From Cytophagales bacterium CG12_big_fil_rev_8_21_14_0_65_40_12 (GTDB lineage Bacteria > Bacteroidota > Bacteroidia > Cytophagales > Cyclobacteriaceae), in NCBI GenBank assembly GCA_002786855.1, contig PCUU01000075.1:1-64000 (forward strand): 64,000 bases of DNA. Reading direction: 5' to 3'. Of the stretch, positions 26,051 through 34,362 are shown piece after piece; within the stretch, counting starts at the first letter, position 1, and the number at the start of each line of letters is the position of its first letter. A model generated the notes under the pieces. It ran no database searches. It saw nothing but the letters and a program-made list of their open reading frames with translations, and was not told where the DNA came from. The translations under genes were made by a program, and so were the position numbers.

Positions 26051-27288
26051 CTTTTGATTTCTTTGAAAGCTTCGCGCAAGGCCCAGCGGCTGGTGTTCCA
26101 GAAGCTGCCTCTTCGAGGGGTCGTGTTTGAGATCACTACCCAAGAAATACCATTCAAATCGCGGGTTAAGAGTGCCGAAGTACCAGACAGGGTGCCTGTT
26201 CTCCACCAATGCTCTCCACTCACGCTTCTCCAACCCAGCGGCTGTTTAACTCCACCCACACCATTGATCATTTTGTTCATGCTGTCTTTGGAGAGAATGT
26301 CTTTATACCGCTTAGAATAGCCATCCACGAGTACGAGCAGGCGCATCATGTCCACAGCGTTTGAGAGCCAACCCCCCGCAGGGCCTAGCATTTCCACATC
26401 ATCAGCACCATAAGGCTTGTCTACTAATTTTCCAGAACCTGTAAATGCGAGTTGCTTATTGTCTGGACTGTAGTCGTAATATTTTACCTCGTTTTTAATC
26501 CTGTCCTTTTCGAAGTTCCCAGCGATTCGCATATGCGTTATGCCATTGGGCTTCAAAATGTTTTTTTGTACCCATGTTTCATAATCTTGGTCGGTTTTCT
26601 CTTCGATAATTCTTCCCAACAAGCAGTAGCCGAAATTAGAATAATTGTAATGCGTGCCTGGGGTGTATGGCAGATGTCTCGAAATCACAAAATGAATCAC
26701 CTCATCAAAATCGATGGGATAGCTGACTTTGTCCATGTCATGAATTTTTTTAGGGATGAACATGGGATCGCCATAGGTAATTAAACTCCAGCCAGCCGTA
26801 TGATTGAGCAGGTGCTTTACTCGAATTTTGTAAAAATTACGGTTGGTGATGCTGTTATACTTCTTGCCTTTCAAAATTCCATTTTCTCCAAAAACAAAAT
26901 CATCCAGACCAATTTTTCCGTCATCTACTAGTTTTAAAATCGCGGTAGCCGTGATGAGTTTCGAAACACTGCCTATTCTGAAAAGGCTTTGCGGCTCAAC
27001 GGGAACTTTGTTTTCTTTATCAGCATAGCCAAAGCCTTTTACGTACACCAATTTTTCGTTCTTCACCACTCCGACAGTGGCACCTGTAAGCTGGAGGCTT
27101 TTCATGAACCGCTCTGTCATTCGGTCGATGGGTTCTAAGGCTGGATTGTCAGAATCTTCGTTGGTAAGCGTTCTTTTGGGGAGCTCGTTGTTGTTGGTAT
27201 TTTCGGTTGAGATCTTATGCGAATTGGTAAACGAAAACAGCAGGATTATAGAAAAAAGGAGGCCTAGTGAAGTGAGTTTTCGATGCAT
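26014..27288 (-). CDS. Class C beta-lactamase-family serine hydrolase
   Basis: This 424-residue exported hydrolase has the SxxK nucleophile motif Ser107-Val-Ser-Lys110 in 'FRIGSVSKLITA', then 'YNYSNFGYCLLGRIIEE' with the YxN element, and an 'HWWRTGTLSGTSALL' C-terminal motif. The fold covers beta-lactamases, DD-peptidases and esterases, so the substrate is open. The ATG at 27288 gives an N-terminal hydrophobic signal ('LGLLFSIILLFSF'). An ATG 63 bases upstream lies inside the terminator hairpin of the next gene and is unlikely. The 3' end is duplicated downstream, bracketing the orphan gene. Confidence 0.85.
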   Translation of the reverse strand: MHRKLTSLGLLFSIILLFSFTNSHKISTENTNNNELPKRTLTNEDSDNPALEPIDRMTERFMKSLQLTGATVGVVKNEKLVYVKGFGYADKENKVPVEPQSLFRIGSVSKLITATAILKLVDDGKIGLDDFVFGENGILKGKKYNSITNRNFYKIRVKHLLNHTAGWSLITYGDPMFIPKKIHDMDKVSYPIDFDEVIHFVISRHLPYTPGTHYNYSNFGYCLLGRIIEEKTDQDYETWVQKNILKPNGITHMRIAGNFEKDRIKNEVKYYDYSPDNKQLAFTGSGKLVDKPYGADDVEMLGPAGGWLSNAVDMMRLLVLVDGYSKRYKDILSKDSMNKMINGVGGVKQPLGWRSVSGEHWWRTGTLSGTSALLTRDLNGISWVVISNTTPRRGSFWNTSRWALREAFKEIKSWPSTDLFEVSE

Positions 27289-27334
27289 ATTTGAGATAAT
27301 TCCCTTACAACTAGCAAGTATAACAAAACTAGCC

Positions 27335-27371
27335 AAAAAGGTAAAGGCCAACAGACGTGCTATTGGCCTTT
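27335..27371 (-). terminator. Rho-independent terminator of the DUF547 gene
   Basis: AAAGGCCAA (27343-27351) and TTGGCCTTT (27363-27371) form a perfect 9-pair stem, followed on the minus strand by a T run at 27339-27335. It lies 34 bases after the DUF547 stop. Confidence 0.8.
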
Positions 27372-27404
27372 AACTTAAATTTCTTCAGATTATCTCTGTT
27401 TGTC

Positions 27405-28178
27405 CTAATTTTTAGAGGCATCGTTCAAACTCCAGCCATAATCCATGAACTTGACTTTGGCGTTTTCATTGATCTTTACCTTTGAATATTTGTTCAAGAA
27501 TTGAATTAAAGTTTGACCATTGTTGAAGTCGCCACCAAACCAACTGAAGATTTTTGAGATTTCGACCTGTTCTTTGGTGATGCGATTTCTCTTTGGATCA
27601 TTGATAAAGCTAATGGCCTGCTCTTCTAATTGTTGATCGACTTTGGCAGCTGTAAAAGCTTCCGGCCTTAAAACTGGGCAGGAATAGGATGCACAGTTGA
27701 CGGCAAAGTGGATTCTTGGCTCTTCGAAATCCTTCCTCAAGATTTTATGCTCTACCCTGTCCAAACTAAAATCTTCTCCACCAATTTTAAACCAATCCTT
27801 GGCCCAAATGGTGTTTACTGTTGGTAAACTGATGGTTGGATTTAAGTCCTTGATGCTTTCCAAAGGATAATTATCTACAATAAGCTTTACGGTAAATGCA
27901 TTGTACACATTGATCCAATAGGCTAATTTTTCGTTTTTAGACCATGAATCGTTTGGCGCATTATTGCTCAAAATGTCTAAATACGCTTCAAGCTTTGCCT
28001 TCTCAGAGATCATTCCCTTATAGTCCACAAACCCATCTTTACTGATGTACTTTTTAAGAAGTTCATCCCAAAGTTTGTGATCAGGGGCTGTGGCTGCGCT
28101 GGCAAAAGTATTGTTACTTTGGCTGCAGCTCACTACAATGAGCATAGCAATGAGTGCTATATTTAAGATTTTTTTCAT
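27405..28178 (-). CDS. DUF547 lipoprotein
   Basis: This 257-residue protein has a lipoprotein signal with Cys18 ('LIVVSC'). The DUF547 domain follows, with 'LAYWINVYNAFTVKLI', 'FSLDRVEHKILR' and 'RIHFAVNCASYSCPVL'. The conserved Asn, His and Cys residues of the family are present. No biochemical function is established for the family. It lies downstream of the btu operon but is separated from it by a strong terminator, and it has its own terminator, so it is probably a separate unit. Confidence 0.88.
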   Translation of the reverse strand: MKKILNIALIAMLIVVSCSQSNNTFASAATAPDHKLWDELLKKYISKDGFVDYKGMISEKAKLEAYLDILSNNAPNDSWSKNEKLAYWINVYNAFTVKLIVDNYPLESIKDLNPTISLPTVNTIWAKDWFKIGGEDFSLDRVEHKILRKDFEEPRIHFAVNCASYSCPVLRPEAFTAAKVDQQLEEQAISFINDPKRNRITKEQVEISKIFSWFGGDFNNGQTLIQFLNKYSKVKINENAKVKFMDYGWSLNDASKN

Positions 28179-28277
28179 GTGTTGCTATTTATCGTTGTCG
28201 TTGAAAACACAGTTTGGGCATTTGAAGTTCGGCTTAAAGCTTTGAACTGTCACTTGGCTGATATACGATAAAAACTA

Positions 28278-28309
28278 GGGGCTGGGATTGAATCACAAAA
28301 CCCAGCCCC
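28278..28309 (-). terminator. Terminator of the btu operon
   Basis: GGGGCTGGG (28278-28286) pairs perfectly with CCCAGCCCC (28301-28309). On the minus strand a T-rich stretch follows. It starts 11 bases after the btuB stop. Confidence 0.85.
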
Positions 28310-28319
28310 AATATCATGA

Positions 28320-30185
28320 TCAGAAATCCATTGAAACGCCAAAAGTGAAATTTCTACCAATTGTGGTAAAGCCTAATATACCTACATAATTGGTATCGAG
28401 TACATTATTGATGCTTCCGTAAATAGAAAACTTGGATGACATGAATTTTTGCCTTAAAGCCAGGTCGACTAATCCGTAGGCATCCAACTTGTCCTCAGAG
28501 AATGAGCTGATTCTTCTTTCGCCTGTGTAGTTATAGCTTATTCTAGCGGAACTTGACTTGGTTGGTGCATAGTCTACACCAAGGCCAAATTTCTGTTTTG
28601 GAATCCTGAAGAACAGGTCATCTCGGTCTGTGGCTAAGTTGGAGAGATTACCAAATACACTCGCCTTTTGGCTGAATTTCCAATCAAAATCAAATTCAAT
28701 TCCTTTTACATTTCTGGTTGCCGCCAAGTTGACATATGATCCACCAATGAAATTTCCACCACCATCAAATTGAGAAACGAAATCAATGGTGTTTTGCTCG
28801 TTGCGATTGAAGAAGGCAAAATTGAGGGTTAGATTTTGTTGGGCGTAGAACGAAACGCCTGTTTCCATATTGATGGTTTCTTCTGGTAGAAGATTCTTAT
28901 TCCCGTAGAAATCATTGTTGATTTGGTACAAAGAAGGAGTGTTGTAAGAAGAAGAAAGTGACGCAAATGGCTTCAACTTATGGTCATTGCCTAATGCAAT
29001 CAACCAAGAAGGATTGACAGTTGCTACCAAGCGATTCTCATAGTTGCTATGTGTATTCAAACGCAATCCAAAATGAAGATTCATTCCATCTTTAGTCTCA
29101 AAAACGAAAGAGGCAAAAGGATCGAAAATCGTGAAATCGGCCATTTGACCTTCTGAATTATCTTCAAGCTGCTGCAAATTCAATCCAAAAATACCTTTGA
29201 TATAATCTGTAAAAACGAGCTCGTTCGTGAGGTCAACTTGAAGGTTGTTGCCTTTATAAGTAAATGGAAAGCTTCCTTTGAATTCACGTTCGCTATTATT
29301 ATAGAGCGCGTTCAATTTTAAGGTTCCTTTATTGTATTTGAATTTTGGCGTGATCCCAATTCTGAATTGGCTGTTTTCAGAGTTATTCGTTGGATCATCA
29401 GTGAAAGCAAAGGCATCGAAATCTGCACTGAACCTGTCGTAACCTGTCAATACATCAATCGAGAATGCATCGTCAAAGTCATAACCCAATTTGACCAAGG
29501 CATTTTGACTTTCGTAAGAGTCTTCATCAAATTGTGTATTCGGGTCATCATCAGTGTCTTCTGCTGCAGAAAAGCCTTTCACGGACTTATGACTTCCAGA
29601 AACGAAATAGTTGAATTTTTCGGTTTTGCCATTGAGGTTTCCGCTTGCTCCAAACGAGCCGAATGAACCAGTATTTGCATCTAAGGAGCCACCCAATTTC
29701 TCGTCTTTGGCTTGTTTAAGCTTGATATTAATTACACCTGCAGCAGCATTGCTTCCGTAAAGTGCGCTAACCCCGCCTTTCAGTATTTCTATTGATTCGA
29801 CTTGATTGGCTGATAGAAGACGCAGGTCATAAAACAAACTGATGGCCGTTGGATCATTCATAGGAACACCATCAATCAAAATCAAAGTATAGCGGCTTCT
29901 CGCACCTCGGACATAGTATTCTAGATTGGTGCCTGGCGTGCCGAAGTTCCCATCGACTTGTAAACCCGGTACAAGATTGAGTAAATCAGCGACTGATCTA
30001 CCTCCTGATTTTTCAATGTCTGCAGCCGAGATGGTGTAAATCGTCTTCCCCGATTTTTCTATTGGAATTTCCATTCGAGTTCCTGTGACCACCACCTGAC
30101 CAAGGTCGCGGACTTCTTCATTTTGAGCGATAAGCAAGTACGAAGTGCATAAGAGCGCAGCAGTGAATAAGTTTTTAAGTTTCAT
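28320..30185 (-). CDS. btuB: BtuB-type TonB-dependent outer membrane receptor
   Basis: This 621-residue outer membrane receptor has a signal peptide (residues 1-21), a plug with 'GQVVVTGTRMEIP' and 'SVADLLNLVPGLQVDG', and 'VESIEILKGGVSALYGSNAAAGVINI'. A 22-strand-type barrel ends in an aromatic residue ('FGVSMDF'). Placement as the last gene of an operon with a cobalamin riboswitch and BtuFCD-like genes supports cobalamin or cobinamide as substrate. The ATG at 30185 overlaps the btuD stop by 11 bases. A longer in-frame start lies inside btuD and would spoil the signal peptide. Confidence 0.88.
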   Translation of the reverse strand: MKLKNLFTAALLCTSYLLIAQNEEVRDLGQVVVTGTRMEIPIEKSGKTIYTISAADIEKSGGRSVADLLNLVPGLQVDGNFGTPGTNLEYYVRGARSRYTLILIDGVPMNDPTAISLFYDLRLLSANQVESIEILKGGVSALYGSNAAAGVINIKLKQAKDEKLGGSLDANTGSFGSFGASGNLNGKTEKFNYFVSGSHKSVKGFSAAEDTDDDPNTQFDEDSYESQNALVKLGYDFDDAFSIDVLTGYDRFSADFDAFAFTDDPTNNSENSQFRIGITPKFKYNKGTLKLNALYNNSEREFKGSFPFTYKGNNLQVDLTNELVFTDYIKGIFGLNLQQLEDNSEGQMADFTIFDPFASFVFETKDGMNLHFGLRLNTHSNYENRLVATVNPSWLIALGNDHKLKPFASLSSSYNTPSLYQINNDFYGNKNLLPEETINMETGVSFYAQQNLTLNFAFFNRNEQNTIDFVSQFDGGGNFIGGSYVNLAATRNVKGIEFDFDWKFSQKASVFGNLSNLATDRDDLFFRIPKQKFGLGVDYAPTKSSSARISYNYTGERRISSFSEDKLDAYGLVDLALRQKFMSSKFSIYGSINNVLDTNYVGILGFTTIGRNFTFGVSMDF

Positions 30186-31173
30186 AGGTAGTTTTAAGTG
30201 AAATAAGTAGTTGTTCAAGTGTATTAAATTCAGATCCTGTTGGCTCCAATCGCCATGGTTTTACGTGCTCCTCAGTCACGTAAATCTTGGTTTTGGCTTC
30301 CTCAGCCAACGAAAATCCGTTTCTTTCTAAAGTATTTTTAGTCCATTGAAAATAAATGCCTTCCCCAATCAGCGTGATGGGTTTATTGGTCGTATTTGGC
30401 TTTTTGAAGCTGGCCGTTGTCTTCTCGAACAGCAATCCTTCATGCGCAAATGCTTTTTCAATCGCACCATTGAGTACTAAATCTTCGGGAATCCCTTTGT
30501 GTAGCCGATGTTGCCTATCAATCAGCCAAACCTGATCTGCCTGATGCAAAGCCAAATCCAAGTGGTGAGTCGTCATCAAAATGCTTTTACCTTCTTCCTT
30601 CGCCAACCTTTTCAATAAATCGAAAATTTCAATCCGTGTCGGAAGGTCAAGGTGGGCGGTAGGTTCGTCTAAGAATATCACAGGCGTGTCTTGTGCTAAA
30701 GCGCGCGCAATGACCACTTTTTGACGTTCGCCATCACTGAGTTCATCGGTGTGCTTATTGACGAATGCCGTTGTTTCTGTTACTTCTAGCGCCCAATCGA
30801 TCACCGCCTTGTCGGCCTCGCTTAAGGTGCCCATCCAACTGGAATAAGGGAATCGACCTAAGGCTATCATGGCATAAACGGTAAGATTTCCTGGGGCAAT
30901 GTTTTGTGTGAAAACAAGGCTGAGCATTTTTGCTTTTTGCTTAGCGCTCAAAGTAGCAAGTTCATGCCCATCAATTTTAATTGCTCCAGAAAGGGGCTTT
31001 AATAAGCCGCAAAGGCTGCGAAGTAAGGTGGACTTTCCAGTACCATTAGCGCCTAAAAGACAAGTAAGTTCACCTTCATGCAGATTTAGGTTGAGGCTAG
31101 AAAGCAATGGCTTGGCTTTGGCATAACCTATGGCCAAATTGCTAGCGGTCAATATGGATTTGAATAAACTCAA
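30175..31173 (-). CDS. btuD: Cobalamin ABC transporter ATPase
   Basis: This 332-residue FecE/BtuD-type ATPase has Walker A 'GANGTGKST' (41-49), signature 'LSDGE' (144-148) and Walker B 'VIFLDEP' (164-170). A ~75-residue C-terminal extension of unknown role follows the nucleotide-binding domain. No ATG fits. A TTG at 31173 overlaps the btuC stop as TTGA, a four-base coupling arrangement, so I use it. Upstream in-frame codons fall inside btuC. It powers B12 import with BtuC and BtuF. Confidence 0.88.
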   Translation of the reverse strand: MSLFKSILTASNLAIGYAKAKPLLSSLNLNLHEGELTCLLGANGTGKSTLLRSLCGLLKPLSGAIKIDGHELATLSAKQKAKMLSLVFTQNIAPGNLTVYAMIALGRFPYSSWMGTLSEADKAVIDWALEVTETTAFVNKHTDELSDGERQKVVIARALAQDTPVIFLDEPTAHLDLPTRIEIFDLLKRLAKEEGKSILMTTHHLDLALHQADQVWLIDRQHRLHKGIPEDLVLNGAIEKAFAHEGLLFEKTTASFKKPNTTNKPITLIGEGIYFQWTKNTLERNGFSLAEEAKTKIYVTEEHVKPWRLEPTGSEFNTLEQLLISLKTTYET

Positions 31174-32246
31174 AAGCTCTTTTTTAGATTTTTTCGTTTC
31201 AAAATGATCCAAATGACCACTGGAGAACCTACCAAAGCGGTAATCGCGTTTACTGGCAACACCGTTTGGCTGCCTGGCACTTTTGCCAACAAATCGCAAA
31301 ACAGCATGAGAATGGCCCCGACCAAAACCGTGGCAGGAATCAATATTTTATGGTCCGAAGTATTGAGAGCGCTTCGCGTCAAATGAGGCACGGCAATGCC
31401 AATAAACCCTATGGGTCCGCAAAATCCCGTAATCGCTCCAGCCAGTACGCTGGTAATGGCAATGATTCCAATCCTTGTCCAGCGAATATTTAAGCCCATG
31501 CTTTCAGCATAATCTTCACCCAAAAGCAATGCATTGAGGCTTTTCGAAGTGAAGAAGGTCATGAGAATGCCGAAGCCAATGATCAAGGCCAAAACCTTAA
31601 GTTGTTCATTGGTAACCCCGCCAAGGCTACCGAAAGTCCATAAAATGTATTCTTGAATTTGCTCGGGGTCACTGAAGTATTGCCAAATACTGACAACGGC
31701 TATAGTGATATTCGCCACCATAATGCCCACAATCAGCATGATCACATTGTCTCTTATTTTGAAGGAAATGGCTAAAATGATCAGCAGGACCAACATCGCT
31801 CCGATAGTTGAGGCCAGAATAATTAACCAACTTCCGCCAATCCCCAATTGGCGAATGGCAAAGGCCGTAGTTGCACTGCCTGTGGCCAGCATCACTGCTG
31901 CCACTCCTAAACTAGCCCCAGCTGTAATACCGAGTACCGATGGCCCCGCCAACGGATTGCGAAACAGCGTTTGCATCTGTAAGCCAGCAACAGACAAGGC
32001 ACTTCCAGCTAAAATCGCAGTGATGGCCCTAGGTAGACGGATTTTTAAGATGATGCTTGAAAAGGCCTCGTTGTCCGAACTTCCTAAAAATGAAGCCAAA
32101 ACTTCTGAGAGTGGAATATTTACCGAACCCAAAGCAACATCCAAGAGGAAAAGCACAATCAATGCTATGATCATGAAAAGGATCATCTTTACATTGAAGC
32201 CTTGTTGAACAACGAGGCTTGGCGATATGGTTTTAGCATTTTTCAA
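31170..32246 (-). CDS. btuC: Cobalamin ABC transporter permease (FecCD family)
   Basis: This 358-residue inner membrane permease has about ten hydrophobic segments and the FecCD hallmarks 'LRLPRAITAILAGSALSVAG', 'NPLAGPSVLGI' and 'GFCGPIGFIGIAVPHL'. It starts five bases after the binding-protein gene and its stop overlaps the btuD start. The riboswitch upstream of the operon is the basis for naming it BtuC rather than an iron-siderophore permease. Confidence 0.9.
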   Translation of the reverse strand: MKNAKTISPSLVVQQGFNVKMILFMIIALIVLFLLDVALGSVNIPLSEVLASFLGSSDNEAFSSIILKIRLPRAITAILAGSALSVAGLQMQTLFRNPLAGPSVLGITAGASLGVAAVMLATGSATTAFAIRQLGIGGSWLIILASTIGAMLVLLIILAISFKIRDNVIMLIVGIMVANITIAVVSIWQYFSDPEQIQEYILWTFGSLGGVTNEQLKVLALIIGFGILMTFFTSKSLNALLLGEDYAESMGLNIRWTRIGIIAITSVLAGAITGFCGPIGFIGIAVPHLTRSALNTSDHKILIPATVLVGAILMLFCDLLAKVPGSQTVLPVNAITALVGSPVVIWIILKRKNLKKSF

Positions 32247-32251
32247 ACGGC

Positions 32252-33448
32252 TTATTTAAGTCGGTTGTAATAGACCAATTGGTGATTTGGCAAAAGCTCG
32301 GGATGAAAAATCTTGACGATATCTTTGAGTACTATATCGGGATTTACGACTGCAGATTCGTAATAGTCATTGCCGCCACCTTCGGTATATCGGCCATATA
32401 CATTGAAGACATTTCCGTTTTTAATGGACTTGAAATCCGCATAACGGCTGTCGTGAAGCAGAATTTCGTCCAACGTTTTGGCGTTGCTTGGGGTCATCCA
32501 ATAATCGGCTTTGAGCCCAGCTTGATAGACAGTTTCGAAATCCAGTTTAAGGCTTCCCGTGGAGGAGTCACTCTTCCAAGGGTAATCTACTTTGGCAAGG
32601 TTCAGCACATTCATGGCGAAGCTTTTTCCTCCGACAACATGCCAAACATCACCTTGGGCAATGCCCGTAATGGTAGAAGGAGCATCCTTCACTTCTTTTT
32701 GCACTTGGGCTAAAACACGGTTGTATTCCGATTCAATTTGATTGAAAACCGTATTGGCTAAGGCTTCTTTATTCAGCAGGACAGCAATCAGTTTCATCCA
32801 TTCCGCACGGCCAAGCAAGTCTTTTTCTTGCCAATCGGCATTGAGCATCACAGGAATTCCCGCATTCTCTAATTCTTGATAGCGATCATTTTGTGAGTTT
32901 GGAAACCCAACCCCTAAAAGCACTTCGGTTTGATTGGCTATAGTTTGCTCAACATTGAGTACGCCAGAAGCGGCCAATTCTGAGATTTTTCCTTCATCTA
33001 CTAAGGCCTTAATTTTTTCGCTAGAAATATATTCTTTCGATTCAATGGCCGAAAGCTGGTCAAGTGCCTCCAGTTTTTCGAACATGCCTAAATGTGTTGT
33101 AGAAACTGCAGCTATGCGTTGAAGCGGAATTTGCAAGGTGTGCAATTGATCGAAGCCTTCTGGCTTAGGTGTTCCTTTTTGAACCAAGGCGTAACTCACG
33201 GTATCAACTAGATCGTTGTAATGCCTGAACAAGTGGACGACCTTATAATGTTCATGGTAAACAATGTCGAAGCCAACTGCATGGTTGATACTCAGTTTAT
33301 CAGGAAAATAATCTTTTGATGGATCAAAATCTGAAATCTGTTGATCGGATTTCGATTTTGGATTACAGGCAGAAAGCCCAACGATAAGAAGGCACAGCAG
33401 GATATATACCGTCCTGCGGTGGGTAATGTAGTTTTCAGTCTTTTTCAT
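32252..33448 (-). CDS. btuF: Cobalamin-binding periplasmic lipoprotein
   Basis: This 398-residue substrate-binding protein of the BtuF/FepB type has a lipobox at Cys28 ('LLIVGLSAC'). The mature domain includes 'RIAAVSTTHLGMFEKLEALD', 'VLLGVGFPNSQ' and a long central helix, as in helical-backbone metal/cobalamin receptors. It is the first gene of the operon, 42 bases below the riboswitch, and delivers substrate to BtuCD. An iron-complex role is possible from the fold alone; the riboswitch makes B12 far more likely. Confidence 0.87.
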   Translation of the reverse strand: MKKTENYITHRRTVYILLCLLIVGLSACNPKSKSDQQISDFDPSKDYFPDKLSINHAVGFDIVYHEHYKVVHLFRHYNDLVDTVSYALVQKGTPKPEGFDQLHTLQIPLQRIAAVSTTHLGMFEKLEALDQLSAIESKEYISSEKIKALVDEGKISELAASGVLNVEQTIANQTEVLLGVGFPNSQNDRYQELENAGIPVMLNADWQEKDLLGRAEWMKLIAVLLNKEALANTVFNQIESEYNRVLAQVQKEVKDAPSTITGIAQGDVWHVVGGKSFAMNVLNLAKVDYPWKSDSSTGSLKLDFETVYQAGLKADYWMTPSNAKTLDEILLHDSRYADFKSIKNGNVFNVYGRYTEGGGNDYYESAVVNPDIVLKDIVKIFHPELLPNHQLVYYNRLK

Positions 33449-33489
33449 GCCAATAACTCTTCCGCAGAGAGCGTTTAGTAGAACGTTAC

Positions 33490-33662
33490 AAAGGCAGGTC
33501 TTCTGACTTTCTCGGTGTACTGAGCCTTCCCGTCCCGATTTTTCGAAATAGTGGCAAAATTCAGCAACCCTTTTTATGAGATTACAGCAGCTGGGACTGT
33601 CCGGGATTTACACCCGATTCCCTTTTAATTCCGAAAACCGAAGTTTTCAGGAAACCCTTGTG
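33490..33662 (-). promoter_or_regulatory. Cobalamin riboswitch
   Basis: The minus strand contains the conserved cobalamin aptamer parts in order: a GGGAATC stem, 'GTGTAAATCCCGGACAGTCC', 'CAGCTGCTGTAATC', 'GGGAAGGCTCAGTAC', and 'GTCAGAAGACCTGCC' at the 3' end. A short hairpin (CTCT at 33457 with AGAG at 33466) lies just before the btuF ATG and may hide the start region, suggesting translational control. It should switch off btuFCDB when adenosylcobalamin is plentiful. Confidence 0.92.
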
Positions 33663-33668
33663 GATGTG

Positions 33669-33676
33669 CAAATGTA
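33669..33676 (-). promoter_or_regulatory. -7 promoter box of the btu operon
   Basis: On the minus strand these bases read TACATTTG, an exact TAnnTTTG match. The predicted transcript start falls right at the 5' edge of the cobalamin riboswitch. The -33 element is weak (TTC). Confidence 0.55.
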
Positions 33677-34115
33677 GAGAAAAAACTGAAATTGAAGTGT
33701 TCTTTGAAATTTATGAGTCAAGAAGCTGATAAATCCCCCTCCGGGCTTAGGCCACCTCCCCTCCTCGTAATGCCGAAGCTTCGCGAAGGCAAGTAGGAAG
33801 GACATAGCTGCTGTACTCATAGAGGCTGTTTTCCGTCACTCTGAGGTGAGCCTTTTTGAGAGAATCCGAAAGAGTCCGTTTGTTTAGAAGCATGTACTAT
33901 TTAGGTCATTTAGTTGTGTCACTCGGCAAAGCCAAGCGATTCTGAGGAATAATGTGTAGCCCAAAACGGGTAACTAAGAATTTTTACTGGATATAAATGT
34001 CATCAATACGTCACCCATATTTCATTTTATCGAATTTTTCATCAATTATTATCTTGGATTTGTTTGACTAACAACTTGATTAGCTATATCAAATCATCAC
34101 TAAATAAAATATCAA
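33677..34115. other. Intergenic repeat-rich region without a recognisable gene
   Basis: After the riboswitch and its promoter, this ~440-base stretch has no credible reading frame. It holds short hairpins such as CGAAGCTTCG near 33776 and a 76-base sequence (33866-33941) that recurs at 36004-36078. The last ~80 bases are A+T-rich and probably carry the promoter of the small secreted protein gene. Confidence 0.6.
33866..33941 (+). repeat. Imperfect direct repeat, left copy
   Basis: This starts with CCGAAAGAGTCC and ends with a CTCGGC-AAA-GCC(A/G)AG stem-loop. A related copy in the same orientation lies at 36004-36078, on the other side of the microprotein locus. Confidence 0.75.
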
Positions 34116-34310
34116 ATGAAAAAATTAAAGATTTATCTCATGGCATTTTGTTTTACTTTGACAATGGCCTTCTTGGCAACGCAAAAATCTTATGGACAAG
34201 CGTCAGGTGGTCCAGTTCTAACTTTGCTAGTAATAACGGTGAATGGTACAACATTTTATGATTGCCAAAGTTCGCCTCGTGATTGTTGGACTGGAGAAGT
34301 AATAGGTTAG
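34116..34310 (+). CDS. Small secreted two-cysteine protein, function unknown
   Basis: This 64-residue protein has a clear signal peptide (about 1-27, 'MKKLKIYLMAFCF...SYG') and a ~37-residue mature part. The mature part starts with Gln-Ala-Ser-Gly-Gly, continues as one hydrophobic beta-like stretch, and ends in 'FYDCQSSPRDCWTGEVIG' with Cys50 and Cys57. I know no named family for it. In size and context it resembles the NVEALT-type exported microproteins that sit beside beta-propeller lipoproteins in Bacteroidetes, but the NVEALT motif itself is absent. A terminator-like hairpin separates it from the next gene, so it may be made in excess of its neighbours. Confidence 0.72.
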   Translation: MKKLKIYLMAFCFTLTMAFLATQKSYGQASGGPVLTLLVITVNGTTFYDCQSSPRDCWTGEVIG

Positions 34311-34327
34311 TTAGAGGTTATTTAATT

Positions 34328-34358
34328 GGCCACTTGGACTAAAGCTAAGTGGCCTTTT
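34328..34358 (+). terminator. Intra-locus terminator or attenuator
   Basis: GGCCACTT (34328-34335) pairs perfectly with AAGTGGCC (34347-34354), followed by TTTT. It lies between the small secreted protein gene and the propeller lipoprotein gene, whose ATG is nine bases beyond the end of the stem. Partial read-through is likely, because no other obvious promoter lies in between. Confidence 0.75.
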
Positions 34359-34362
34359 CATT

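Noticed and set aside
27288-27351. Upstream start for the serine hydrolase giving a lipoprotein-like signal
   Set aside because: The upstream ATG lies within the stem of the terminator of the DUF547 gene. The internal ATG at 27288 gives a normal signal segment.
31173-31299. Longer N-terminus for btuD
   Set aside because: It would lie inside btuC and has no ABC ATPase similarity. The TTG at 31173 overlapping the btuC stop is better supported.
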